Below, one piece after another: positions 50,930-59,602 of a stretch of 64,000 bases of DNA; positions within the stretch are counted from its first letter, which is position 1, and each line of letters starts with the position of its first letter. The stretch lies in NCBI GenBank assembly GCA_963785255.1, contig CAWAUR010000009.1, positions 248,001 to 312,000 on the forward strand, given 5' to 3'. Source of the stretch: Bog-159 sp963785255. GTDB taxonomy: Bacteria; Acidobacteriota; Terriglobia; Bryobacterales; Bryobacteraceae. A model generated the notes under the pieces. That model was not told the DNA's origin. It searched no databases and saw only the letters and a program-made list of their open reading frames with translations. Both the position numbers and the translations under genes were made by a program.

Positions 50930-53014
50930 TTAGAACTGCATTGGCAGGGAGCGGAGGCGCGTTCCGTTTAAGTTGAAGACAGCATTCGAGATGGCTGGGG
51001 CGAGGCCCACTATGGGAGTTTCTCCGGCGCCGGCGGAAGGCAAGTCGGGACGGTCGACAAGTACTACTTCGATGTCCGGTATGTCACTAAAGCGGGGTAC
51101 GCGGTACTGGGAGAAACGGGGATTCTGGACTTGGTTGTCCGCGAAACGGATCTCTTCAAAGAGCGCGCCGCCGATGGCCATGGCGATGGCGCCCTGAATC
51201 TGGTTCTTCAGATGATCGGGATTTACGACCGCGCCGCAATCGAAGGCTTCCACCACGCGCAGAATTTTGATGCGCTTACTTTCCACGGCAACTTGGGCGC
51301 AGGTGGCGATGTAGCCGTTCTTTTCAAACCCGCAAGCCAGGCCGATGCCCTGTCCACGGGGCCATCCGAAACGATCGGCGGCGGCTTGAAGCACAGCGCG
51401 CAGGCGCTCGTCTTTGATGTTCTTGAGGCGGAATTCCAGCGGGTCCATTTTCACGGCGCGGGCTAGCTCGTCCATGTGCACTTCGCGCGCGAAGTGATTG
51501 GCGGTGGCGGCCAAACCGCGGTAGGAACCCTGGCGCAGAGGGGACTTAGTAGGATGGAAGGCATTCCGTTGTTTTGGAAAATCATACTTACTAACTAGCG
51601 CCGAGCCGCCCGAATTATAGTTATGACACTCCCAGGCCGTGACTGTGCCATCGTGACGGACGCCGCTGGAGATTTCGATCAGACCAGCGGGGCGGAAGTA
51701 GGACCAGGTGAATTCCTCTTCGCGGGTCCAGACGAGCTTCACGGGCTTACGGGCGGCCTTGGCCAGGCGGGCGGCCTCGACGGCGCATTCGCCGGAATGT
51801 TTGCCGCCGTAGGCCGCACCGGTATCGGGCACGACGACGCGGACGCGATCCTGCGGGATGCCAAACGCTTCGGCCAACTCGCGCCGCACTCCGAAGGGCA
51901 CCTGCGTGCCGGTCCAAACGGTGAGGTGGCCATCCTCCCATTCGGCTAGCGCGGCGCGCGGTTCGAGCGGGGCGTGGGCGATATAGGCGACGGTGTAAGC
52001 GGATGACAGCTTGATATCCGCGGCGGCCAGACCATCTTCCACGGAACCGGTGGCGTCCATTTCACCGGGTTGCGCGGTGCTCTTGAGATACTCGTAGAGA
52101 CCGGGGCCGGAGGCAGCGCCTTGCGGAACAGGCTCGCGCTTCCATTCGGCTTTGAGCTGGCTGAGAGCGTCGGCGGCGGCTTGGGCGGTGGGCGCGGCGA
52201 CAGCGACGAAATTCTTCTCGCGAACGACAGTGACACCCGGGATATCGGCAGCTTCGAAGGTTTCGAGCGTGGCGAGGAAGGCGGGCGGACGAAGCACGCG
52301 GCCGTAGAGCATGCCGGGACGAGTGAGATCGGAGGCGTATTTGTGGTTGCCGGTGACGAAATCGCGCGCGGCGACCTTTGCGATGGACTTACTAAGTGGA
52401 GGAGAGACGGGTACGTCACGCGGGATCGTCTTAGTAAGATTCTGGCCTTTAGTCAGTTCGCCGAATCCGATGGCCGTGCCGGAGGATGAGGTGATTTTGC
52501 CATCGGCGATAGATAGCTGAGAGCGCTCGGCCTTCCACTTGTCGGCGGCGAGATCAAGCAAGGCTTCGCGCGCGGTGGCGGCGGCGCGGCGGATCTGGGG
52601 AGCCATGGTGGGGGTGGTGCGGCTGCCGAATGTGCCCATATCGTAAGGCACGAGCGAGGTATCCGCCATCGTAAGTTTGATGGACGCAACAGGGCAATGC
52701 AACTCTTCGGCGGCGGCCTGGCTGAGTGACGTGCGGATGTTCTGGCCGACTTCCGTCTTACCGGTGCAGATAGTCACTGTGCCGTCTTCGCCGATGTGCA
52801 GCCAGGCATCCAGAGTCTGGGGCGGAGCTTCGCCACGGCGCGGAGCGCGGCCCGACTCCTGGGCGCCGGCGGAGAACACCACCAGCAGGCCGCCGCCGAG
52901 CAAGCCGAGGAAATCGCGGCGATCGACTGCGAAGCGATACACGGGCGCGGCGGCAAGCTCATAGCGCTCGGGTTCAATGCCGGCGGATTCGATAGGATCG
53001 AGTAGGTCAGGCAT
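50930..53014 (-). CDS. Molybdopterin-binding large subunit, xanthine dehydrogenase/IorB family
   Basis: 694 residues. A Tat motif DRRDFLGLLGGGLLVVFSAG near residue 32 sits after a short extension, as in isoquinoline 1-oxidoreductase beta subunits. Cofactor and active-site regions include GKTEVGQNIRTSLSQAAAEE, GTQVPFGVRRELAEAFGIPQ, TGAAYGGKHSGECAVEAARL and, near the end, RPDLPSAGAGETPIVGLAPA with the conserved Gly-Glu. It should hydroxylate a heterocycle or aldehyde at the molybdenum centre in the periplasm. It overlaps the 2Fe-2S subunit gene by 8 bp. Confidence 0.86.
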   Translation of the reverse strand: MPDLLDPIESAGIEPERYELAAAPVYRFAVDRRDFLGLLGGGLLVVFSAGAQESGRAPRRGEAPPQTLDAWLHIGEDGTVTICTGKTEVGQNIRTSLSQAAAEELHCPVASIKLTMADTSLVPYDMGTFGSRTTPTMAPQIRRAAATAREALLDLAADKWKAERSQLSIADGKITSSSGTAIGFGELTKGQNLTKTIPRDVPVSPPLSKSIAKVAARDFVTGNHKYASDLTRPGMLYGRVLRPPAFLATLETFEAADIPGVTVVREKNFVAVAAPTAQAAADALSQLKAEWKREPVPQGAASGPGLYEYLKSTAQPGEMDATGSVEDGLAAADIKLSSAYTVAYIAHAPLEPRAALAEWEDGHLTVWTGTQVPFGVRRELAEAFGIPQDRVRVVVPDTGAAYGGKHSGECAVEAARLAKAARKPVKLVWTREEEFTWSYFRPAGLIEISSGVRHDGTVTAWECHNYNSGGSALVSKYDFPKQRNAFHPTKSPLRQGSYRGLAATANHFAREVHMDELARAVKMDPLEFRLKNIKDERLRAVLQAAADRFGWPRGQGIGLACGFEKNGYIATCAQVAVESKRIKILRVVEAFDCGAVVNPDHLKNQIQGAIAMAIGGALFEEIRFADNQVQNPRFSQYRVPRFSDIPDIEVVLVDRPDLPSAGAGETPIVGLAPAISNAVFNLNGTRLRSLPMQF

Positions 53015-53459
53015 GGGATTGGGCCGCCTTTTGAATGGCCGCGACGATACGCGGGTAAGTGCCGCAGCGGCAGATATTGCCGTTCATATGATGGACGATG
53101 TCTTCGCGGCTGGGGTGCGGAATTTTGCGGAGCAGAGCCACGCCGGCGACGATCATGCCGGAGGTGCAATAGCCGCATTGCATGGCGCCCTCCTCGATGA
53201 AAGCGTCCTGGAGGGCGTGGTGGATGCCTTCGATGGTGACGATCTGTTTGCCGGCGGCGGCCGAGACGGGCGTGATGCAGGAGCGCACGGGCTGGCCATC
53301 GAGCAGGACGGTGCAGGCGCCGCATTGGCCCTCGCCGCATCCGTACTTGGCGCCGGTGAGATCGAGGTGGTCGCGCAGGACGGTGAGGAGCGGGACGGTA
53401 GGGTCGGCGTCGATGGGGCAGCGGGTGCCGTTGACGGTGAGATCGGTGATGCGGGGCAT
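53007..53459 (-). CDS. 2Fe-2S small subunit of molybdenum hydroxylase
   Basis: 150 residues from ATG 53459. Plant-type 2Fe-2S cluster: YGCGEGQCGACTVLLDGQP with a fourth cysteine in RSCITPV; second cluster: MQCGYCTSGMIVA and NGNICRCGTYPRIVAAI. It passes electrons from the molybdenum subunit to an acceptor such as a cytochrome. No separate FAD subunit is present, as in the IorAB type. Confidence 0.9.
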   Translation of the reverse strand: MPRITDLTVNGTRCPIDADPTVPLLTVLRDHLDLTGAKYGCGEGQCGACTVLLDGQPVRSCITPVSAAAGKQIVTIEGIHHALQDAFIEEGAMQCGYCTSGMIVAGVALLRKIPHPSREDIVHHMNGNICRCGTYPRIVAAIQKAAQSHA

Positions 53460-53522
53460 GTGACTATTGTCGCACCGGGAGGGGTGGTGGGCGAACGAAG
53501 CCCAAGTTGTTGCAGGCAAACA

Positions 53523-53605
53523 GGCGGGGCTGGGGACTAGGGGCTGGGGGCTGGAGCCGGGCGGCTGGGGGCTAGGGGCTTGGGGCTGGGGACTGGGGAA
53601 AATCG
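53523..53605. repeat. G-rich low-complexity tract
   Basis: Irregular tandem repeats of GGGGCTGGGGACTAGGGGCT and similar units, with more than ten runs of four or more G on the plus strand. It lies upstream of the molybdenum hydroxylase operon and could form G-quadruplexes. Confidence 0.8.
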
Positions 53606-53692
53606 GTCGAAAGCCGGGTTGCTTAGAGACAGTTTGGGCTTAGCCTTGGGGGCCTGGGGATTGGTTGTCAAAGACCGGGGGGGGAATTAGTG

Positions 53693-54223
53693 CTAACGGG
53701 TGTCGGCGGAGGCGCAGACTACCGCTTTTGGCTCGGCCGGTTGGGGTAGCGAGTAAGTGGCGCGATTTGGTTCTTTTTTGGGGTGCGATTTGGTTTCGCT
53801 CGCGTTGCGTTCTTTTTGCAAGGCTTGCAACTCGTGCATGGCTTCGGTGAAGGAGCGCTCCAGGCGCGCGCGTTGCTTGGAGATTTGTTCGAGTAACTCC
53901 AACTGTTGGGGTATAGTCAGCTTCTCCTCGGAGTAAATGCGGCACTCTCCGCGGGCCAGGCGGGCCAGCAGCCAGTGAGAGGTGAACATCTGGTCGAAAT
54001 AATGGTTTTCGGCACGGGTGGCGGGCTTCCACTCTTTGTGAAAGCCTTCCCAGAGTTCATCGAACTCGGCGAGGTCTTCGTAGGGAAGGATGGTGCTGCG
54101 AGCGTGCAGGCCGTATTTGAGGGCGTTGAACTTGACGGCCTGCTTGCCTTCGGGGGTTTTGGGGCCGGTGGAATTTTCGGCGTTACGTTGGTTGGCTTCG
54201 TGTTGCTTCTCCGATATCAACAT
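53693..54223 (-). CDS. Conserved protein with NSTGPKTPEGK motif
   Basis: 176 residues. The N-terminal block ANQRNAENSTGPKTPEGKQA followed by KFNALKYGLHARSTILP is shared by an uncharacterised family frequent, often in many copies, in Acidobacteria and Planctomycetes. The middle is helical (EFDELWEGFHKEWKPATRAE, HWLLARLARGECRIYSEEKL) and the C-terminal 50 residues are charged and low in complexity. The motif recalls AP2/HNH-associated basic segments and may bind DNA, but that is a guess. Confidence 0.65.
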   Translation of the reverse strand: MLISEKQHEANQRNAENSTGPKTPEGKQAVKFNALKYGLHARSTILPYEDLAEFDELWEGFHKEWKPATRAENHYFDQMFTSHWLLARLARGECRIYSEEKLTIPQQLELLEQISKQRARLERSFTEAMHELQALQKERNASETKSHPKKEPNRATYSLPQPAEPKAVVCASADTR

Positions 54224-54365
54224 GCGTGATCTACCTCGCTTGTATGATAGATGACTAAGTGCGGGTGGAAGGGACTACGGCGGAGAGACGCAGTTAGTAA
54301 GTCGTTTAATTAGTGCGCGGCGCAGCGGCGGCATTTATTTTTGAAAGTTGTGACTGCTTCCGGGT

Positions 54366-55076
54366 TCAAGCGGTAGCCAGGGTTTGGCGCTTGTTGCGAT
54401 GATACTCGGCGAGTTGGGCGTTGGCGGTGACGATGGTGGCGAGGGCGTCGGCCACGCGCGCGAGGTCGCGTCCGGGAATTACGGCGTATAGTTCGTCTTC
54501 ACCTAAATCGGTATAGACGCGATTGCCGATGCATCCGGAGCTGGTGACGACGCCTTGGGCGAGCGCGGCGGGCAGGGCCATGCAGGTGGGACGGGGAAGC
54601 AGCGGGGCGTTGGCCATCACGCCGGCGCGGAGGGCGGCCTCGCTCAACAGCATCAGGCGGGCGGGACGGCCGGAGCAGACGACCACGCTGGGTTCGACGG
54701 GAGTATCGGCGAGGGGCGCGTAGACGACGGCCGCGGGAGGTTCGGGCAGGCGCGGAATGCCGGGCACTTCCTCCATCCTGACGTAGCCGAGGGTGGACAT
54801 GAGTGAGAGAGTCTGTTCGAGCTCGGGCGCGCGTTCGGGCGGGAGGGCGATGTTATGCGTGTAACTGCCGATGGGGCAATTATAGTGATCGGCGGGGGTG
54901 GTGTAGAAGGCGCGGCCGTCGGCGGCGAGGCGCCAGAAACTGCATCCGGCGGGCATGACGCCTTCGAATCGGGCGATGTTGGCGGGAGGGGATTGGAGGA
55001 AGGTTACGGCGACGGGGCGGCGCGGGAGGTGGAGTGATTCGGTGAGTTGGCGTTCGAGGGTGCGGTAATCGGTCAT
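54366..55076 (-). CDS. DUF169 family protein
   Basis: 236 residues. LPRRPVAVTFLQSPPANIAR, CSFWRLAADGRAFYTTPADH, YNCPIGSYTHNIALPPER and CMALPAALAQGVVTSSGCIG with conserved cysteines are typical of DUF169, annotated as uncharacterised ArCR-type or metal-related proteins. Cytoplasmic, no cofactor motif known. Its ATG overlaps the stop of the upstream BrnA-like gene by 4 bp. Confidence 0.8.
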   Translation of the reverse strand: MTDYRTLERQLTESLHLPRRPVAVTFLQSPPANIARFEGVMPAGCSFWRLAADGRAFYTTPADHYNCPIGSYTHNIALPPERAPELEQTLSLMSTLGYVRMEEVPGIPRLPEPPAAVVYAPLADTPVEPSVVVCSGRPARLMLLSEAALRAGVMANAPLLPRPTCMALPAALAQGVVTSSGCIGNRVYTDLGEDELYAVIPGRDLARVADALATIVTANAQLAEYHRNKRQTLATA

Positions 55077-55276
55077 TCGTTTAGTATATCTGGGGTGGCG
55101 TGGCGGGTTGTGGGCGTGACGAGGCGCGCGGATTTCCAGAATTCGCGAGTGGTGGGGTGTGCGTCGGGATCGGCTGCGATGCCGCGGCGGATTTGTCGAT
55201 CGGTTAGGGCACGGAAGCGTTTCCAGTTGGTGCGCACTTTGGCGGCCGGGTTTCGGGGTGGCTTGGGGGTGCTCAT
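55073..55276 (-). CDS. BrnA-like antitoxin fragment or small protein
   Basis: 67 residues: WKRFRALTDRQIRRGIAADP DAHPTTREFWKSARLV. This matches the N-terminal half of BrnA-type antitoxins (LTDeqI..ai..DPDa...), but the ribbon-helix-helix tail that binds DNA is missing and the protein ends in unrelated TPTTRHATPDILNE. No BrnT gene is adjacent. It is sandwiched by overlaps with a broken antitoxin (upstream) and the DUF169 gene (downstream). Confidence 0.5.
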   Translation of the reverse strand: MSTPKPPRNPAAKVRTNWKRFRALTDRQIRRGIAADPDAHPTTREFWKSARLVTPTTRHATPDILNE

Positions 55277-55375
55277 CGAGGGCGTTTTTCGTGGATGAGG
55301 TCCTTTACCGAGACGCCATCAAGGCTGTGCGATTAGCCGCGACGAAGGTCAGCATTTCGCGGACGGCTTCTTGGG
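55273..55375 (-). pseudogene. Antitoxin C-terminal remnant (paralogue of 57401-57652)
   Basis: Minus-strand frames give EAVREMLTFVAANRTAL then, after a one-base shift near 55320, DGVSVKDLIHEKRPR and a stop overlapping the next ATG. This mirrors AVCDMLKFVEDNRTTL and GISVKELIHEGHHR of the intact antitoxin 2 kb away. The N-terminal half is absent. Confidence 0.6.
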
Positions 55376-55429
55376 GATTTGGCGGCGGGTGGGCTGCATC
55401 GTGGGGTGTCGTCTACATCTTCGAGTCTG

Positions 55430-55669
55430 TCACCGGATCTTCAGTTCCTGCTCGATTCGGGTCAAGCGGGCGTCCATGACTTCTTCGACCCGGCGAAGGT
55501 TGGCGGCGGACTCCTGGAACCGGGCATCCATTACGCGCTCCAGCGCTGTGAAGCGGCTATCCATGTACGCACGCAGATCCGACATTCGGGAGTTGTTAAT
55601 CAGAGATCCAAGCAGAACGGCTAGCGTGGGCACGCCTACGGTCAGGACGATCTGCACATTCGCATCCAT
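55430..55669 (-). CDS. Small membrane protein with coiled coil
   Basis: 79 residues. One N-terminal membrane helix (IVLTVGVPTLAVLLGSLI) followed by heptad-like repeats (DLRAYMDSRFTALERVMDAR FQESAANLRRVEEVMDARLT). Such short proteins are widespread in Acidobacteria; function unknown. It ends before the antitoxin remnant and starts just after the DUF433 gene. Confidence 0.6.
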   Translation of the reverse strand: MDANVQIVLTVGVPTLAVLLGSLINNSRMSDLRAYMDSRFTALERVMDARFQESAANLRRVEEVMDARLTRIEQELKIR

Positions 55670-55673
55670 GGCA

Positions 55674-56042
55674 TCATGATACCTCTTTTGTGGCTCGCGC
55701 TGGAATCTGGGATGTGCGCAGGGGCTGCCGTCTAGCTGGACGAGCGGCTCTACGGCGCGGGCGGGGCGGCGAGTACTCCGTGGCGTGCTCCAGGAAGGCC
55801 TCGCGCGGAAGCCTTAGGGCCTCGGCAATGGCCTCGTGGGGTGCGCGTGCGCCCCATTCATCCACAATCACGTCCCAGGGTATTTCGATCTCGACCTGCT
55901 CCAGGACGTCTGAAACGAAGATTCGGGTTCCACGAAACGTCAGCTTGCCGTGGCACACCTGCGGATCGGCGGCTATGTAGCGGCCGATTTGGCGGGCGGC
56001 AAGTTGCATCGGGGCCTTCTTCGCAGTCTTCCTGGCGGGCAT
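55674..56042 (-). CDS. DUF433 family protein (antitoxin-like)
   Basis: 122 residues from ATG 56042; an ATG at 56084 is an alternative. The DUF433 core IAADPQVCHGKLTFRGTRIF, VSDVLEQVEIEIPWDVIVDE and HEAIAEALRLPREAFLEHA is clear. DUF433 proteins are small helical DNA-binding-like proteins often paired with PIN-type toxins; no DUF5615 toxin follows here. The C-terminus is extended and arginine-rich (RPRRRAARPARRQ). Confidence 0.78.
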   Translation of the reverse strand: MPARKTAKKAPMQLAARQIGRYIAADPQVCHGKLTFRGTRIFVSDVLEQVEIEIPWDVIVDEWGARAPHEAIAEALRLPREAFLEHATEYSPPRPRRRAARPARRQPLRTSQIPARATKEVS

Positions 56043-56152
56043 GCGGACGTTGAACCTCGTACGCGGTTGCGGAGTCGCGGTCAATTGCCTCCGGCGTCCC
56101 GGGTGGTAAGGCTTGGCGCAACATCCTAGTATTGGGATAGTCTCGAGAAAAG

Positions 56153-56528
56153 ATGCTGCGCCGGCCAGTTCCGGGTGAGAGGCCGTTGCACTGGATGGGG
56201 TCGGCGAAGAAGGACCTGATGGCTTTTCCCGAGGCGGCGAAGGACAGCATCGGCAGCGCTCTCAGCGTGGCTCCGTTTGGCGGAAAGCATCCGGCGGCGA
56301 AGCCATAAAAGGGCGAAGGGCCGGGTGTGCTGGAGATTGTCGAGGATCATGCTGGAGATACGTTTCGCGCCGTCTATGCAGTCCGGTTTGCGAAGGCGGT
56401 CTACGTGCTGCGCGCCTTTCAGAAGAAATCCCCGACTGGGATTAGGACGCCGCGACGGGATGTGGAGTTGGTGTCGGAGTTTGAGGCGGGCGCGGGAGGA
56501 TTACCAGGTGCGTTATGCGAAAAAATGA
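56153..56528 (+). pseudogene. HigB/RelE-type toxin (Gp49-like), broken
   Basis: From ATG 56153: GERPLHWMGSAKKDLMAFPE and GGKHPAAKP, then a TAA stop at 56306 where relatives have Trp; the same frame continues KGEGPGVLEIVEDHAGDTFR, AVYVLRAFQKKSPTGI, RRDVELV and then shifts by one base to end SLRRAREDYQVRYAKK at 56528. The fold and ending match phage-derived Gp49-like/HigB toxins. One stop and one frameshift make it inactive, while the antitoxin gene that overlaps its end is intact. Confidence 0.8.
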
Positions 56529-56853
56529 AGCGAAGCCGTCGGTCACGCCGAGTTCCGGGAACGTGTTTGCCGACTTAGGCATGGCCGACGCCGATGAGCG
56601 GCAGACCAAGGTGCGGCTTGCGCTTGCCATCAACCGGATTCTGGAGCAGCGGCGGTTCACGCAGGCCGAGGCTGCCCGGCGCTTGGGCGTCAACCAACCG
56701 AAAGTCTCGGCGCTGGCGAATTACCGGCTGGAGGGCTTCTCCGTTGAGCGGTTGATGCACTTTTTGAATGCGCTGGGGCGGGATGTGGAGATTGTCATTC
56801 GGAGTAAGGCGCGGTCGCGGCGCACGGCGCGGATTTTTGTGACGGCTGCTTGA
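56515..56853 (+). CDS. HigA-like XRE antitoxin
   Basis: 112 residues. An N-terminal NVFADLGMADADERQTKVRL leads into a helix-turn-helix (QRRFTQAEAARRLGVNQPKV SALANYRLEGFSVERLMHFL), the pattern of HigA antitoxins paired with Gp49-like toxins. It overlaps the toxin remnant by 14 bp. The intact frame suggests it is kept as a regulator, or to neutralise a related toxin elsewhere. Confidence 0.85.
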   Translation: MRKNEAKPSVTPSSGNVFADLGMADADERQTKVRLALAINRILEQRRFTQAEAARRLGVNQPKVSALANYRLEGFSVERLMHFLNALGRDVEIVIRSKARSRRTARIFVTAA

Positions 56854-56993
56854 CATGCTTCTCGGGACTTCCCGGCTCAGGCGGTCTTAACGCCGACTTG
56901 GGGTCTTTACGTTGGCTGGCCTCCGGCCGGTTGTGGTGACCGGAAAAATCGGGTTGCGGATTGCGCAGCCATAGCCAGGTGCGGATTACGCGC

Positions 56994-57404
56994 TCAAATG
57001 ACGGTGACTCCCGCAGCTTCGGCGGCCGCTCGCAGCGCCCGATCGGCAGTTGCCAAGGGTAGTTCGAGCCGCATTGCAAGTTCGAGGTAGGCAGCGTCGT
57101 ACGTTGTGAGCCCGCGTGCCAGCGCAATCGCCGCCAATCCCAGCACATCCATTGGCGGCTGGGGAGCGGGATCGATAGGAAGGACTTTGAGCCGAACGAC
57201 GAAGCCAGAGAGTTGCTCGGTCGTGATCCGTTTTCTTCGATGCGCCATGACGAGGCCGTTCCCGACCTCGTAAAACCACAACGGCGGAACCGCCGCGCGT
57301 TTGTCCGCCAGTTTCCGAAGAACGTCGAGGCCGTACTCACGGCCGACCTCGTCTTCGAGGAACCACTGGAGCGTCAGGGAAGCGTCTATTACGAGATCGC
57401 TCAC
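56994..57404 (-). CDS. VapC-like PIN-domain toxin
   Basis: 136 residues. PIN motifs: LVIDASLTLQWFLEDE, PPLWFYEVGNGLVMA, GLTTYDAAYLELAMR and LPLATADRALRAAA; the acidic residues are intact. It should be a Mg-dependent RNase. The start overlaps the antitoxin stop by 4 bp, so this is a complete pair. Confidence 0.88.
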   Translation of the reverse strand: MSDLVIDASLTLQWFLEDEVGREYGLDVLRKLADKRAAVPPLWFYEVGNGLVMAHRRKRITTEQLSGFVVRLKVLPIDPAPQPPMDVLGLAAIALARGLTTYDAAYLELAMRLELPLATADRALRAAAEAAGVTVI

Positions 57405-57652
57405 CGGTGGTGGCCTTCGTGGATCAATTCCTTGACGGAGATTCCGGTGAGGGTGGTGCGATTATCCTCTACGAACTTGAGCATGTCGCACACGGCCTCC
57501 CGTTGATGGCCGCCCGCTCTACTGGCCTTTGGGTTTCCTGTGCGAAGAGCACGGAACGCATCGGCGACCACCTCTTCTGGCGTTCTGTAGATGCCCGACC
57601 GGAGTTGGTCGTCCACGATTTGTTCCTGCTCGGGGGTTAATGTGATGGTCAT
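57401..57652 (-). CDS. Ribbon-helix-helix antitoxin (ParD/CC2985-like) for the PIN toxin
   Basis: 83 residues: MTITLTPEQEQIVDDQLRSG IYRTPEEVVADAFRALR forms a ribbon-helix-helix DNA-binding part; the tail AVCDMLKFVEDNRTTL and ISVKELIHEGHHR likely wraps the toxin. It probably autoregulates the operon. Normally this antitoxin type pairs with ParE; here it pairs with a PIN toxin. Confidence 0.82.
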   Translation of the reverse strand: MTITLTPEQEQIVDDQLRSGIYRTPEEVVADAFRALRTGNPKASRAGGHQREAVCDMLKFVEDNRTTLTGISVKELIHEGHHR

Positions 57653-57763
57653 GCAGCCGTCCGCCTCGCTCAGTTACTATCATACCGGCTACAGAAGTGG
57701 GATGCGAGCTCGTCGCTCGCGCAAACGCTGTCTCATAGTGCTGGCGGAAGGACGGCGCGCCTG

Positions 57764-58804
57764 TCAAGGCCACACGGAAATCGCTTTTGCTGCCGCCTTG
57801 TTATTGGCGCACCTTTCTGCGTCGAGAGGATACCACCCGGCGCGGAGCTTATCCTTGCCGTGACAGATATCGCCGAAGCCTCCGGCAGGGCAACTTCTTC
57901 GGCAATCGACCGTTTTCTCGCTGCACAATGTTTTCGCGCCCTGATCTCGCAGCATATCAAGAATCTCAATACATGGATGTCCATGCTGGTTCTCGCCTAC
58001 GGGTATGTACGCAAACGCCGGCTTGATCTGTTCGATTAGCGCCTCATCCAGTCCGGTCTTGCTGCCGTGATGGGGAACCTTCAGGAACTGATACTGCCGT
58101 CCTTGCGTCACCTCCGTCAGAATCGCGGCTCCCGCGTCGCCCGTGAGCAGGGCGTATGGAGTGCCTCGGTAAATGAGTTCAATAACTACGCTCGAATTGT
58201 TCTCAGCACTGGTAGCAGGCGCTGTCGCGACGCCCATCACTTTGCACAGTTCGTCAACCGCCTCTTGGAGCTTCGAGAGATCGCTCTGTTCGTGCTCGAT
58301 CTCGTCCCACGCTTCCTGCAGGCGCTCAGTGGTTGGATTGAGGACGTTGAGGACGATTTCGCCAAACGTGCCTGCCATCCCCGCCGTGATTGGCTTCGGA
58401 ATCATGCCTTTCTTGGCAAGCGCGTCAACCAGATCGGCGGCCGTGTCCAAACTCTTTCTCAAGTGCGGTCCAATACTGACCCAACTTGCTTTGACGGACA
58501 AATCGATCCAGAAAAAGCTTCATGGCTGCTGCCCGCGCGTCGGGAGGAATATTCATATAGAGTTCGTCAACTTCACAGTTCTCGACCACGGATTTCATCC
58601 CGCCGACATGGTCCGTGTCGAGGTGTGTAACTACTGCGCCGTGGAGGTGGCCACCGGCGTGGTTCTTGACGAACTTCGTTACTTTATCCCCTTGCTAGGG
58701 GGCCCCGCGTCAACGAGGAAATACCGTTCCCCGAGCGGCGCGTCGAAGGTCAGGAGAAACGCATCGCCTTCGCCAACGTTGATCATATCGATTAGAAATC
58801 CCAC
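57764..58804 (-). pseudogene. MBL-fold (ComEC/Rec2-like) hydrolase gene with two frameshifts
   Basis: From GTG 58804: VGFLIDMINVGEGDAFLLTF ... YFLVDAGPPSKGI, then a frame change near 58695 to KFVKNHAGGHLHGAVVTHLD TDHVGG (HxDxDH metal motif), then a second change near 58455 into LDTAADLVDALAKKGMIPKP, YALLTGDAGAAIL, YQFLKVPHHGSKTGLDEALI and VGENQHGHP. Together these make one metallo-beta-lactamase-fold protein of the ComEC C-terminal type, some of which act in defence or secreted-nuclease contexts. Either two indels inactivated it or the assembly has errors. The start follows the membrane-protein gene by 15 bp. Confidence 0.7.
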
Positions 58805-58819
58805 ATCAACCCCCCGTAA

Positions 58820-59503
58820 TTAACCCTTGCCAAAGCTCGCGAGGAAGCCATCGAGCACCGACCGAGCGAAATCTTCCCCGCGTTTTTTGGCTCTCCAATA
58901 AGACGCAACCGTACCTATCGTGAGCAGGGCCAGAGCACGGACATGTTCACGGCCGACGGGAGCTCCGGTCAACAGCCGAGACGCAGAGTTGGAGGCAGCG
59001 ACCAGCATGAGAAGGACGAAGGCCGTCAAGAGGCTCCGATACAATCCGTACTGCGCATTGAAGACCTGTGGCATCTCAGTCAGTTTCTCGATTGATCGGT
59101 AGCAGCGGTAGAAGGCCTCTTGGTTTTCCCGCATTCTCTCCGCACGCGGCGCCGAAGCGCTTGCACTCGGCGGCTCAATGTGAAAGGTCTTGTTCAGACA
59201 CGCCCAGAAATCGGCCTTGTATGTTGGCGTAAGCGTCTGATCGTCGTCGAGCAACCACCGCGCGGAAGGGTACCCGTTCCAAATGACCAGCAATAGTTTC
59301 TCGGTAAACTGCTCGCTCGCTGCTCCAAGAATAAGCCCGGCGACATAGGCGACGACGACAAAGACCGAGGCTTCCACGAGGTTTGCGCCAAGGCTCGCCG
59401 TCTTAAGCTCCGGCAAGTCTGTGATGGCTCCAACGGCCCACAAGAGAAAGACACCGGGGATTATCACTGCGATGAAGTCGTACAGTGTGAACTTTGCCAA
59501 CAT
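58820..59503 (-). CDS. Membrane protein of unknown function, paired with MBL gene
   Basis: 227 residues. N-terminal FTLYDFIAVIIPGVFLLWAV and VFVVVAYVAGLILGA, and C-terminal LLTAFVLLMLVAASNSAS and ALALLTIGTVASYW give about four membrane helices with a soluble helical middle (about 70-150). I do not recognise a named family. It ends 15 bp before the MBL gene start. The pair lies in a toxin-antitoxin-rich segment, so a defence role is conceivable. Confidence 0.55.
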   Translation of the reverse strand: MLAKFTLYDFIAVIIPGVFLLWAVGAITDLPELKTASLGANLVEASVFVVVAYVAGLILGAASEQFTEKLLLVIWNGYPSARWLLDDDQTLTPTYKADFWACLNKTFHIEPPSASASAPRAERMRENQEAFYRCYRSIEKLTEMPQVFNAQYGLYRSLLTAFVLLMLVAASNSASRLLTGAPVGREHVRALALLTIGTVASYWRAKKRGEDFARSVLDGFLASFGKG

Positions 59504-59602
59504 AACGGCACCGTGCCAATCGGGCCGACGCGAACCTGCGGCGCGGGATCGTTGTCCGCCTACCGCCCTTTCGGGGCGGCGCTAGCGGGCTCCGACGCTG
59601 TC

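Noticed and set aside
59504..59602. Integron attC-like site between two minus-strand genes (GTTAG / ATAAC ends with inner hairpins)
   Set aside because: The core sites do not fit RYYYAAC/GTTRRRY and no integrase gene or second attC is present.
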